This document shows positions 1 through 5,673 of a stretch of 5,894 bases of DNA, in pieces. The stretch comes from Deltaproteobacteria bacterium (lineage in GTDB: Bacteria > Desulfobacterota > DSM-4660 > Desulfatiglandales > HGW-15). The translations under genes were made by a program, and so were the position numbers. Position 1 is the first letter of the stretch; every line of letters starts with the position of its first letter. The stretch is taken from contig JAHECH010000309.1 in the NCBI GenBank assembly GCA_024641835.1, positions 1 to 5,894 of the forward strand. The letters are read 5' to 3'. A model generated the notes under the pieces. That model made no database searches, was not told the origin of the DNA, and saw only the letters and a program-made list of their open reading frames with translations.

Positions 1-705
1 GTGGTAACTCGAGCAAGCAGTATATTGGGACAAGAAGTTACGCGTTGTTTAGCGGCAGAGGGTTTCACCTTGGTGGCGCGAGATGATGACTCAGAAAACC
101 TGAGAAGAATGTGTGATGAGTTGCACTCTGCAGGGCTAGAGGTTATTCCCTTTCCGGGAGGAATTTACGAAGAAGGAGTTAGTGATGATTTGATCCGCAG
201 CGCAAGTCAAAGATTCAAGAGAATTGATGTATATATCGATCTTTTAGAGAGCCTTCACCTTGGTGGCAGCAAGGAAGGGATATCTGCATGGGACTCTTCC
301 GTAGCAAATTGCTTAGGTAAGGCCAGTCCAATTTTGCGAGAAGTAGCTGATGTGATGAAGGCCCAAGGAGGCGGGAAAATCATCTTAGTAGTGAACATTT
401 CAGAGGAAGAAAACGGAAATAGTTATTTACTTAGAACAATTGAGAGGATAACAGAAGCCTTCATCGAAGGGCTGGCGTTCGAGCTTTTCCCCAATGGAGT
501 AACAGTGAATGGCATACTCGCTGGTGTCTCAGGGAGAGGCGACAGAGGGCCGACGATCAGTTTTAGCGGCGGGCATGGCAAACATTGCCAAGTTGGTCAT
601 GTCGGTAATGTGGAAGATACGGCTAAATTGATCCGATTCATTTCGGTTAGTGAAATTGAGAGTCTGACGGGAGAGCTCATAAGTCTCTGCCTCAATCGTG
701 TTTAG
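1..705 (+). CDS. Degenerate short-chain dehydrogenase/reductase subunit, 5' end outside window (BbsC-like pseudoenzyme)
   Basis: The reading frame is open from the first base to a TAG at 703-705. It begins VVTRASSILG, which aligns with the VTGASSGIG nucleotide-binding motif normally found some 8-15 residues into an SDR, so the first GTG is probably an internal Val and the true start lies upstream. The Rossmann fold is recognisable throughout, including a late FELFPNGVTVNGI stretch matching the usual ELxPxGIxVNxI. The functional motifs are gone: the Gly-rich loop reads TRASSILG, NNAG is replaced by DLLE (about residue 80), and counting back from the VN pair, the catalytic Tyr and Lys positions hold Leu and Glu. 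Such loss is known for BbsC, the non-catalytic partner of BbsD in the toluene-pathway hydroxyacyl-CoA dehydrogenase BbsCD. By analogy this is likely a scaffold subunit whose active partner is encoded upstream. Family assignment is firm; the BbsC role is inferred. Confidence 0.8.
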   Translation: MVTRASSILGQEVTRCLAAEGFTLVARDDDSENLRRMCDELHSAGLEVIPFPGGIYEEGVSDDLIRSASQRFKRIDVYIDLLESLHLGGSKEGISAWDSSVANCLGKASPILREVADVMKAQGGGKIILVVNISEEENGNSYLLRTIERITEAFIEGLAFELFPNGVTVNGILAGVSGRGDRGPTISFSGGHGKHCQVGHVGNVEDTAKLIRFISVSEIESLTGELISLCLNRV

Positions 706-714
706 GAATTATTT

Positions 715-722
715 AGAGGAGG
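715..722 (+). promoter_or_regulatory. Ribosome binding site for the DUF35 gene
   Basis: AGAGGAGG lies 10 bases before the ATG at 733 and fixes that start. It sits in the 27-base gap after the SDR stop codon, with no room for a separate promoter, supporting co-transcription. Confidence 0.8.
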
Positions 723-732
723 AAGTGGTGAT

Positions 733-1173
733 ATGTGGTCTCAAAGCGAACCGATTTATCGTATAGCTACTCAATCTACGGCCAAAGCCTGGAGGAACCG
801 CTTAGCACGATACAGATTAGTGGGGACGCACTGCGCATCCTGCGGTATGGACCATTTCCCAGGACGGCATGTTTGCCCAAAATGTCATAAGCGAGACCTG
901 GAGCCAAAAGAGTTCCCAAGAACAGGGACTGTGGTTTGCACCGCTGTAGACCATTCTCCTTTAATGGGACACGGAGAAGAGGTGCCGAAGCCTTTGGCCG
1001 TGATTAAGCTCTCTGAGGATGGCCCTTTCGTCATAACGGATATTGTCGACTGCGATGTTGAACAGTTGAAGGAAGGCCTAGAAGTTGAACTAGTGTTTCG
1101 AAAGTGGCGAAGAGAGACAAATGGTAATTACATGTATGGGTATAAATTCCGCCCGATCTCAACAAGGGGGTGA
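733..1173 (+). CDS. DUF35 zinc-ribbon/OB-fold protein, acyl-CoA-binding partner of the thiolase
   Basis: A 146-residue protein, normal for the DUF35 (ChsH2/BbsA-like) family. It has an N-terminal helical segment (about residues 1-30, containing AKAWRNRLARYRLVG), a zinc ribbon with Cys34, Cys37, Cys48 and Cys51 (CASCG and CPKC), then a beta-rich OB-fold from about residue 60 starting with the typical PRTGTVVCTAV strand. In archaea DUF35 proteins bridge an acetoacetyl-CoA thiolase and HMG-CoA synthase and offer a shared CoA site; BbsA does a related job for the benzoylsuccinyl-CoA thiolase BbsAB; actinobacterial ChsH2 partners an aldolase. Here the gene stands directly before an HMG-CoA-synthase-like gene (3-base gap) and a thiolase, so a structural and CoA-binding role in that complex is the best reading. 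It is not expected to be catalytic alone. Cytoplasmic; no signal or membrane segment is seen. Confidence 0.88.
   Translation: MWSQSEPIYRIATQSTAKAWRNRLARYRLVGTHCASCGMDHFPGRHVCPKCHKRDLEPKEFPRTGTVVCTAVDHSPLMGHGEEVPKPLAVIKLSEDGPFVITDIVDCDVEQLKEGLEVELVFRKWRRETNGNYMYGYKFRPISTRG
1164..1173 (+). promoter_or_regulatory. Ribosome binding site overlapping the DUF35 stop codon
   Basis: AAGGGGGTGA differs from the ideal AAGGAGGTGA by one base and includes the TGA stop of the DUF35 gene. The next ATG (1177) follows the stop by 3 bases, so the two genes are probably translationally coupled. Confidence 0.75.
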
Positions 1174-1176
1174 GCC

Positions 1177-2253
1177 ATGGATTCTGGAATTTGGGGATAT
1201 GGAGTGAGCATACCACGGCGCAGGATCACGATAGAGCAGGTTAATGATGTCTGGAAAAACATACCCTTGCAGGCTGTGAAAGCCAGAGGAGTTAAAGAGC
1301 GAGCTGTGCTTGGTCCGGATGAGGATACTGTGACTTTGGCCGTCGACGCAGCCCTCAGAGCAGTGAAAATGTCAGGATTGAGTTTGAAGAAGATTGGCGC
1401 CCTCATATTAGGGAGCCAGACATCGCCTTATCATACCCGTCCCGCAGCTTCGATAGTAGTCGAGGCAATGGGCCTAAGAAATGATGTTTTTGCAGCCGAT
1501 ATCCAATTCAGCGGGAAGTCTGGAACATCAGCCTTTCTCGTAGCTTTAGCATTCGTCAATTCTGGAATGGCTGAAGCAGCAATTGCAGTGGGAGCGGACA
1601 CTCTCAGCTCTCACGTTTCACCGGGAGATAGCCAGGAGTACGTCGCTTCTTCGGGAGCCGGTGCGCTTGTAATAGGCAGCGGAGAGGGAATAGCAAAAAT
1701 AGAAACCTCTGCATCATATACTACCGATACTCCAGACTTCTTCCGCTTGGACGGGGAGCGCTATATACGAACTGGCGGGGCAGCCATGACAAACACTGAA
1801 GTAGGAATGGAAAACCATGTCATTAGAGCCTGGGAAAGCCTTAATCATGGTCAAGTGCATTCCCCTAATTCTTTTAAGTACCTAGTTGTTCAGCAAGATG
1901 ATGCCAGGGTCCCTTTCCGGATCGGGCAAAAGCTTGGCTTTTCAAAAGAACAGATTTCGCCAGGGATTATTGCCACATTCTTAGGAAATTGCGGAGCTGC
2001 TTCGACACTAATTAGTCTTGCAAAGGTGATGAATGAGTCGGTCCCTAATGAAAAAATTGCGGTGATCTCCTATGGTTCAGGTGCAGGTAGTGATGCATTC
2101 ATTATCAAAACTAGTTCTAAAATCGGGGGTGCAAGAGCAGAGCCATCAGTAGATGATTTTATATCCAAGAAAACAATGATTGATTATGCGTCCTACATCA
2201 AGATGGAAAGAAAATACCATACTCATGAAAGAAAGGTGTCAACTTTTGATTAG
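1177..2253 (+). CDS. HMG-CoA synthase-like protein lacking the catalytic Glu/Cys/His (probable pseudoenzyme)
   Basis: A 358-residue protein of the archaeal-type HMG-CoA synthase family, full length (IWGYGVSIPRRRI at the N-terminus, GNCGAAS at 270-276, SYGSGAGSDAF at 298-308, and the conserved C-terminal DDFISKKTMIDYASY region). HMG-CoA synthase condenses acetyl-CoA with acetoacetyl-CoA using a Cys nucleophile, a Glu base and a His. From remembered family motifs, the usual GSES-PY reads GSQTSPY (Glu to Gln81), the usual FACKAGT reads FSGKSGT (Cys to Gly113), and the usual F-H-x-P reads VVQQDDARVP (His to Gln239). All three catalytic positions are therefore changed while the surrounding fold motifs are kept and the frame is intact, so normal synthase chemistry is very unlikely. 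Being between a DUF35 gene and a thiolase gene, it probably replaces the synthase in a thiolase/HMGCS/DUF35-type complex as a scaffold or substrate-channel subunit. A new reaction using other residues cannot be excluded. Confidence 0.85.
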   Translation: MDSGIWGYGVSIPRRRITIEQVNDVWKNIPLQAVKARGVKERAVLGPDEDTVTLAVDAALRAVKMSGLSLKKIGALILGSQTSPYHTRPAASIVVEAMGLRNDVFAADIQFSGKSGTSAFLVALAFVNSGMAEAAIAVGADTLSSHVSPGDSQEYVASSGAGALVIGSGEGIAKIETSASYTTDTPDFFRLDGERYIRTGGAAMTNTEVGMENHVIRAWESLNHGQVHSPNSFKYLVVQQDDARVPFRIGQKLGFSKEQISPGIIATFLGNCGAASTLISLAKVMNESVPNEKIAVISYGSGAGSDAFIIKTSSKIGGARAEPSVDDFISKKTMIDYASYIKMERKYHTHERKVSTFD

Positions 2254-2260
2254 GAGGGGG
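2252..2260 (+). promoter_or_regulatory. Ribosome binding site for the thiolase gene
   Basis: AGGAGGGGG begins within the TAG stop of the preceding gene and lies 8 bases before the ATG at 2269, which supports that start and close coupling of the two genes. Confidence 0.8.
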
Positions 2261-2268
2261 TAAAAAAG

Positions 2269-3459
2269 ATGGGTTTAGATGAACGGGTTGCTATTGTTGG
2301 TGTGGGTATCACAAAACACAGCTTTTTCCCGAAATGGAGCTGGAAGGAAATGATCGTTGAGTCATGCTATGAGGCACTAAATGACGCCGGTATGGATCCC
2401 GAAGAGATCGAGATGGGCTTTCTCGGAAATACCGCTCCTGAAATTGAGGAGCAGCAGAATATGGGTGCTGTAGCAGCGGATGCACTCGGGCTGTCACCCT
2501 CTGGATTTGCACAAATCGTAAGTGCTTGTGCCGGGAGCGCGGTTGGATTACTGTATGCGACCCAAGGGATAAAATCTGGCCTTTGTCGACGCATGCTCTG
2601 CGTTGGCGTCGAAAAAATTTCGGATGCAATGTCTACTGCTGAAGTACTTCTCGGTAACTTGGATGTCGAGTTCGAGTACCCATTGGGATATGACTACATT
2701 GATATTATGGCTTTAATGCAAACACGTTATATGCAAAAGTATAAAGTATCAGAGGAACCGTTTGCGCAGGTTGCTTCACAAAATAGGTGGTATGCACTTC
2801 GGAACCCTAAGGCCATAGACTATGGTCGTGGAGAACTTTCGACTTCAGAAGTACTAGAAAGTCCGGTAATCTCATGGCCCATCACAGCTGCCGCATGTTC
2901 GCGAGCTTGTGATGGTTCTTCAGCCGTTGTAGTTGTTCCAGCTAGTGATGCCAAAAAGTACACTGATACCCCAATTTATGTTGATGGAATCAGTTTGAAA
3001 ACTGGCCCAACGTATGTGGGAAACAAATTTCGATATCCTCGAATTGAAGAATTTGATATCTCCGAAGCTGCGACGACTGTGGCTGCGGTAAAAGAGGCCT
3101 ATAAGGAAGCTAATATCACACCTGCTGAGATAGATTTTGCACAGGTACACGATTGCTTTACAATTAATGCTATTGTTCAACTTGAGGCGCTTGGGATTTT
3201 TGGTTTTGGCGAGGGTGCACTTGCGGTGGACTCGGGAGAAACAGCTTTGGGAGGAAGATGCCCGACTTGCACGGATGGCGGTCGCATTGGGTTAGGCCAT
3301 CCGACAGGAGCTACAGGCCTCAATATGGTGGTGGAATCGGTACTTCAAATGCGTGAACAGGCCGGTGAGCGTCAGTTGAAAAACCCTGATGTTGGTGTGT
3401 GCCAGACAATGGGAGGTAGTAATGCGGCATCGGTGGTTACCGTTCTTAGACGTCACTAG
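2269..3459 (+). CDS. SCP-x/BbsB-type thiolase (acyl-CoA acetyltransferase-like)
   Basis: A 396-residue protein, full length for the thiolase family. The N-terminal half carries the nucleophile Cys87 in SACAGSAVG. The C-terminal half carries HDCF (His294, equivalent to the NEAF motif of classical thiolases and usual in SCP-x-type enzymes), GHPTGATG (His344), and the second active-site Cys378 in VCQTMGGSNA. All catalytic residues are thus present, unlike its HMG-CoA-synthase-like neighbour. Thiolases of this branch work with DUF35 proteins, either in archaeal acetoacetyl-CoA synthesis or, as BbsB with BbsA, in cleaving benzoylsuccinyl-CoA. In this operon of degradative character a thiolytic cleavage of a 3-oxoacyl-CoA is most likely, though the direction cannot be read from sequence. 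A Cys pair (Cys331, Cys334, in GRCPTCTDGG) lies just before the GHP motif, where relatives usually have P-x-N-x-S-G-G. It is the last gene of the tightly spaced set. Confidence 0.9.
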   Translation: MGLDERVAIVGVGITKHSFFPKWSWKEMIVESCYEALNDAGMDPEEIEMGFLGNTAPEIEEQQNMGAVAADALGLSPSGFAQIVSACAGSAVGLLYATQGIKSGLCRRMLCVGVEKISDAMSTAEVLLGNLDVEFEYPLGYDYIDIMALMQTRYMQKYKVSEEPFAQVASQNRWYALRNPKAIDYGRGELSTSEVLESPVISWPITAAACSRACDGSSAVVVVPASDAKKYTDTPIYVDGISLKTGPTYVGNKFRYPRIEEFDISEAATTVAAVKEAYKEANITPAEIDFAQVHDCFTINAIVQLEALGIFGFGEGALAVDSGETALGGRCPTCTDGGRIGLGHPTGATGLNMVVESVLQMREQAGERQLKNPDVGVCQTMGGSNAASVVTVLRRH

Positions 3460-3648
3460 AGACGTTCGTAAGGGTAAATCTTAGATTTTCTGTTAATTCT
3501 TCAGTTCTAGCCTTTTGCATAGATAAGCCCGCATACAAAGGCTGATTACTCTTGCAAACGGTGGATGCAAAACGACCAAGCCTATTCATAATGGCCTCAG
3601 GGGCCCAACTTGTTTGCGTGGGGCCATGTTTCTTTAGGAGGTTCATTC
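3460..3648 (+). other. Intergenic gap between the thiolase and the CoA-transferase-like pair
   Basis: This is the longest gap in the cluster apart from the inserted element. It contains several short inverted repeats: AAATCT/AGATTT around 3476-3488, AGCCTTT at 3509-3515 with AAAGGCT at 3537-3543, and TTTTGCAT at 3513-3520 with ATGCAAAA at 3565-3572. The last two share bases, so they could form alternative hairpins. No stem is followed by a clear T run, so a terminator is not supported, and no convincing -35/-10 pair is visible. It may hold an internal promoter or be the remnant of a small insertion. Confidence 0.4.
3636..3641 (+). promoter_or_regulatory. Ribosome binding site deciding the start at 3649
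   Basis: AGGAGG lies 7 bases before the ATG at 3649. An in-frame TTG at 3610 would add 13 residues but has no such site, and the site at 3636 would then be inside the gene. Confidence 0.85.
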
Positions 3649-4554
3649 ATGTCGGAAGCAAAAAAACGAAAAGCAGTCATCATTAATGAAGGAGAGGCGG
3701 CCAGTTGGATTAAGGATGGGATGAGCATTATCATCGGGGGATTTATTACTTCAAGCCATCCTATGGCCATCATAAGGGAAGTCATTAAGAATCAGGTTAA
3801 AGACCTCACAGTGATCGGTTCTGCCTCCTCTGGGCTTGATGTGGACCTTCTCATCGGAGCTGGATGCGCGAAAAAAGTCATAAGTCCATATGTAGGCGGA
3901 GAGGCGTTAGCGCCCGTCGCCCCGTTTTTTCGAGTAGCTGCGGAACGGGGCGACGTTGAAGTGTGGGAGATTGATGAATCTATGTATTATTGTGGGCTGA
4001 GGGCCGCTGCTCACTTATTGCCTTTCATGCCTTGGCGTGGGTGTGTGGGAACATGTTATCCAGAGGTAAACCCTGATATTAAGATCTTCAAGGATCCAGT
4101 TCGCGGGGAGACTCTATTGGCTGTCCCGGCCATAAAGCCGGATATCGCAATTCTACATGCAGCATACTCAGATCATTACGGCAATGTCCAGCATATTGGT
4201 ACGGGGTTCGGCGATAGGGCTCAGCACTTAGCCGCAGATAAGACAATTGTTGAGGTGGAAAAGATCGTACCCAACGAGGAAATACGGAAGGACCCTGCGA
4301 AGACGTCTATTGTGGCTGCTGACGGCGTTGTTCGGGCCCCCTATGGTGCTCACCCTTTCTCCAGCCCGGGCTTTTACTTAGAAGATCTGAAACATCTAGA
4401 AGAGTATGTGGATGCTGCAAATGCCTATGCCAAAAATGGAGATCGCGGTCCCTTTGAACAATACCTCGAGAAGTATATATTTGGATCGAGCGATCACTTG
4501 GATTATTTGGAAAAGGTCGGCATCAAACGAATTTTCTCCCTTCATGAATATTGA
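3649..4554 (+). CDS. Class I CoA-transferase-fold subunit A, IpdA-like (probable hydrolase subunit)
   Basis: A 301-residue protein of the glutaconate CoA-transferase subunit A family. Visible landmarks are DGMSIIIGGF (23-32), the DLTVIGSASSGLDVDLLIGAG region (52-72), YVGGEALAP (81-89), EIDESMYYCGLRAAAHLLPF (107-126), DHYGNVQ (175-181) and EAPYGAHP-like RAPYGAHP (229-236). The stretch around 107-126 matches IpdA of Mycobacterium/Rhodococcus cholesterol catabolism closely as I recall it (EMDEGM--CGL-AAA--LPF), and the Glu of DE-S/G-M (Glu110 here) aligns with the residue reported as catalytic in IpdA (Glu105). IpdAB hydrolyses a carbon-carbon bond in a ring-containing CoA thioester. The partner gene lies downstream, originally 18 bases away but now separated by an inserted element. 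A glutaconate-type transferase is the alternative, but the partner lacks its essential Glu. Fold is certain; hydrolase activity is inferred. Confidence 0.8.
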   Translation: MSEAKKRKAVIINEGEAASWIKDGMSIIIGGFITSSHPMAIIREVIKNQVKDLTVIGSASSGLDVDLLIGAGCAKKVISPYVGGEALAPVAPFFRVAAERGDVEVWEIDESMYYCGLRAAAHLLPFMPWRGCVGTCYPEVNPDIKIFKDPVRGETLLAVPAIKPDIAILHAAYSDHYGNVQHIGTGFGDRAQHLAADKTIVEVEKIVPNEEIRKDPAKTSIVAADGVVRAPYGAHPFSSPGFYLEDLKHLEEYVDAANAYAKNGDRGPFEQYLEKYIFGSSDHLDYLEKVGIKRIFSLHEY

Positions 4555-4558
4555 CGTG
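4550..4558 (+). repeat. Left copy of 9-base target-site duplication
   Basis: ATTGACGTG, identical to 4835-4843. It includes the TGA stop codon (4552-4554) of the upstream gene, so the insertion left the protein unchanged. Confidence 0.8.
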
Positions 4559-4574
4559 CAGTACTGTCCAAAAT
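4559..4574 (+). repeat. Left terminal inverted repeat of the MITE-like element
   Basis: CAGTACTGTCCAAAAT. It matches the reverse complement of 4819-4834 at 13 of 16 positions. Confidence 0.75.
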
Positions 4575-4800
4575 AAATCTAAATCCGACTTTTTGGGCAG
4601 ATAAGTGCCTGATTTAATTCGATGCCTTTTGCCATTGAGAATTTAGGTTGCCTTGTCTTGAAGATGCTGTCCAAAAACCGCAAGGGTTAAACGAGTTAGC
4701 AAATTGCATCCAGTTGGTGTCTAAATAGCCGTAAAATAAGCCTCTTCGGAAGGTGATCGCGGCTTTGAAAACTGGTTTTGTGTTTATAGAGTTCAAATGC

Positions 4801-4828
4801 TGTCCAAAGAAAAAACCGATTTTGGACA
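4801..4828 (+). repeat. Right subterminal hairpin of the element
   Basis: TGTCCAAA at 4801-4808 and TTTGGACA at 4821-4828 form a perfect 8-base stem with a 12-base loop. It lies 30 bases before the start of the B subunit gene. No T run follows, so it is not a typical terminator. Confidence 0.6.
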
Positions 4829-4834
4829 AGAGTG
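4819..4834 (-). repeat. Right terminal inverted repeat of the MITE-like element
   Basis: Reads CACTCTTGTCCAAAAT on the minus strand. It shares its inner part with the right subterminal hairpin. Confidence 0.75.
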
Positions 4835-4843
4835 ATTGACGTG
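4835..4843 (+). repeat. Right copy of 9-base target-site duplication
   Basis: ATTGACGTG, identical to 4550-4558. Its last two bases run into the ribosome binding site of the B subunit gene, so insertion preserved that site. Confidence 0.8.
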
Positions 4844-4848
4844 AGGAG
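4842..4848 (+). promoter_or_regulatory. Ribosome binding site for the B subunit
   Basis: TGAGGAG lies 9 bases before the ATG at 4858. In the pre-insertion arrangement it would have followed the A subunit stop codon directly. Confidence 0.75.
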
Positions 4849-4857
4849 TTAAGAACA

Positions 4858-5661
4858 ATGCCAACACAATATGCTAAAGATTATACAGTCAAAGAACTTG
4901 TGGCTGCGTTTATTGCAAATGACTTGCAAGATGGTGTGGGGACAATAGTAGGTGCAAACCTGCCTGTCCCCAGAGCGGGCGTTCTACTGGCACATCTGAC
5001 ACACGGTCCGAACATGCGTATTATCATCTCCTTCACGCGGACCAATCTTGTCAAGGAACCTGTACTCGAGCCGTTTGATTTTATTACTGAATGGCGGGCA
5101 TCAAGATGGGCAGAAGCATATTACGTACACAGTGAATTTATCGACCAGATCAAGCGATTCGGTATGAAGGAGGTTTTTTTCGTAGGCGGTCTTCAGATCG
5201 ATCGGTATGGTAACACGAACCTGCTAGGGATTGGAAGAGATTACAAGAGACTTAAATTTCGAGGACCTGGCGGAATAGGAGCGGGGGACAAAGGAGCTCA
5301 CTGCGAATATTACTATATTTATACAAACAGTCATACAAAACGAACGTTTGTAGAACGCTGTGATTTTGTCACTGTCTTTGGGTGGGGCGAGGGGGGTAAG
5401 GACGCCAGAAAGAAGCTGGGTATTCCAGGTGCGGGCCCACGTTATGTGATTACTCCTCTATGCATCATGGACTTTGAGGAAGAGATGAAAAGAATGCGTC
5501 TTAAGTCCATCCATCCAGGGAGTTCCGTGGATCAAGTGGTGGAAAATACCGGCTTTGAATTGATTATTCCCGAAAAAGTTCCTACTACGGAGTTGCCAAC
5601 GGAGGAACAGATTCAAATTCTTCGTAATCGTATCGATGTTGAAGGTATCCTTCGTCGCTAA
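4858..5661 (+). CDS. Class I CoA-transferase-fold subunit B, IpdB-like, without the transferase Glu
   Basis: A 267-residue protein of the glutaconate CoA-transferase subunit B family, full length. Conserved parts are VGANLPVPRAG (31-41), FVGGLQIDRYGNTN (108-121), FRGPGGIGAG (134-143), VFGWGEGG-R/K-ARKKLGIPG (173-191), MKRMRLKSIHPGSS (210-223) and ENTGFEL (229-235). In Acidaminococcus GctB the catalytic Glu54, which carries the covalent CoA thioester intermediate, lies in CHIIVES; the matching stretch here is MRIIISF, placing Ser58 at that site. Loss of this Glu is also seen in IpdB, whose complex with IpdA hydrolyses a C-C bond rather than moving CoA. The pair is therefore best read as an IpdAB-like hydrolase acting on a CoA thioester, possibly a cyclic or branched oxoacyl-CoA. 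An ordinary CoA-transferase is unlikely. Annotations that call it glutaconate CoA-transferase would follow the fold only. Confidence 0.82.
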   Translation: MPTQYAKDYTVKELVAAFIANDLQDGVGTIVGANLPVPRAGVLLAHLTHGPNMRIIISFTRTNLVKEPVLEPFDFITEWRASRWAEAYYVHSEFIDQIKRFGMKEVFFVGGLQIDRYGNTNLLGIGRDYKRLKFRGPGGIGAGDKGAHCEYYYIYTNSHTKRTFVERCDFVTVFGWGEGGKDARKKLGIPGAGPRYVITPLCIMDFEEEMKRMRLKSIHPGSSVDQVVENTGFELIIPEKVPTTELPTEEQIQILRNRIDVEGILRR

Positions 5662-5662
5662 C

Positions 5663-5667
5663 GGAGG
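5663..5667 (+). promoter_or_regulatory. Ribosome binding site of a disrupted next gene
   Basis: GGAGG (within GGAGGTAA) begins one base after the B subunit stop and lies 6 bases before a TTG at 5674. It is a good site with no intact gene behind it, which suggests the gene was broken. Confidence 0.55.
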
Positions 5668-5673
5668 TAACAG

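Larger units (their letters stand above)
4559..4834. mobile_element. MITE-like non-coding insertion, 276 bases
   Basis: The element is bounded by imperfect terminal inverted repeats of 16 bases (4559-4574 and 4819-4834, 13 of 16 matching, the inner ten TGTCCAAAAT identical) and flanked by a perfect 9-base direct repeat, ATTGACGTG. Each end can also fold: CTGTCCAAAA (4564-4573) pairs with TTTTGGGCAG (4591-4600) with one G-T pair, and TGTCCAAA (4801-4808) pairs with TTTGGACA (4821-4828). A further copy of TGCTGTCCAAA lies inside at 4665-4675. No transposase is encoded; a 71-codon minus-strand frame inside resembles nothing I know. Removing the element and one repeat copy brings the two subunit genes to an 18-base gap with a normal ribosome binding site, which strongly supports insertion into a formerly compact operon. 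A 9-base duplication is used by several DDE transposase families, so the parent element cannot be named. Confidence 0.8.

Noticed and set aside
1..3. GTG at position 1 as the true start of the SDR gene
   Set aside because: The first residues already align inside the first beta strand and Gly-rich loop, so the gene begins upstream of the window.
1..3459. Identification as the bbs toluene operon
   Set aside because: The SDR, DUF35 and thiolase parallels are real, but bbs operons as I know them have no HMG-CoA-synthase-like gene and use a class III CoA-transferase; neither condition is met here.
3446..3646. A 66-residue minus-strand frame in the thiolase/A-subunit gap
   Set aside because: No similarity recognised; its start codon lies within the ribosome binding site region of the A subunit, and it overlaps the thiolase end in antisense.
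3610..3648. TTG start adding 13 residues to the A subunit
   Set aside because: The AGGAGG at 3636 with ideal spacing to the ATG at 3649 makes the shorter protein far more likely.
4765..4790. Possible promoter inside the element (TTGAAA and TATAGA)
   Set aside because: The spacing between the boxes is about 14 bases, too short for a normal sigma-70 promoter.
4614..4829. A 71-residue minus-strand frame inside the MITE-like element
   Set aside because: It covers repeat and hairpin sequence, has no recognisable domain and no convincing start; it is a chance frame.
4801..4834. Rho-independent terminator between the subunit genes
   Set aside because: The stem is AT-rich and is not followed by a T run; the sequence is better explained as the right end of the inserted element.
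3649..5661. Annotation as glutaconate CoA-transferase subunits A and B
   Set aside because: The fold fits, but the B subunit lacks the Glu that carries the CoA thioester intermediate, and no glutaconate-pathway gene is nearby.
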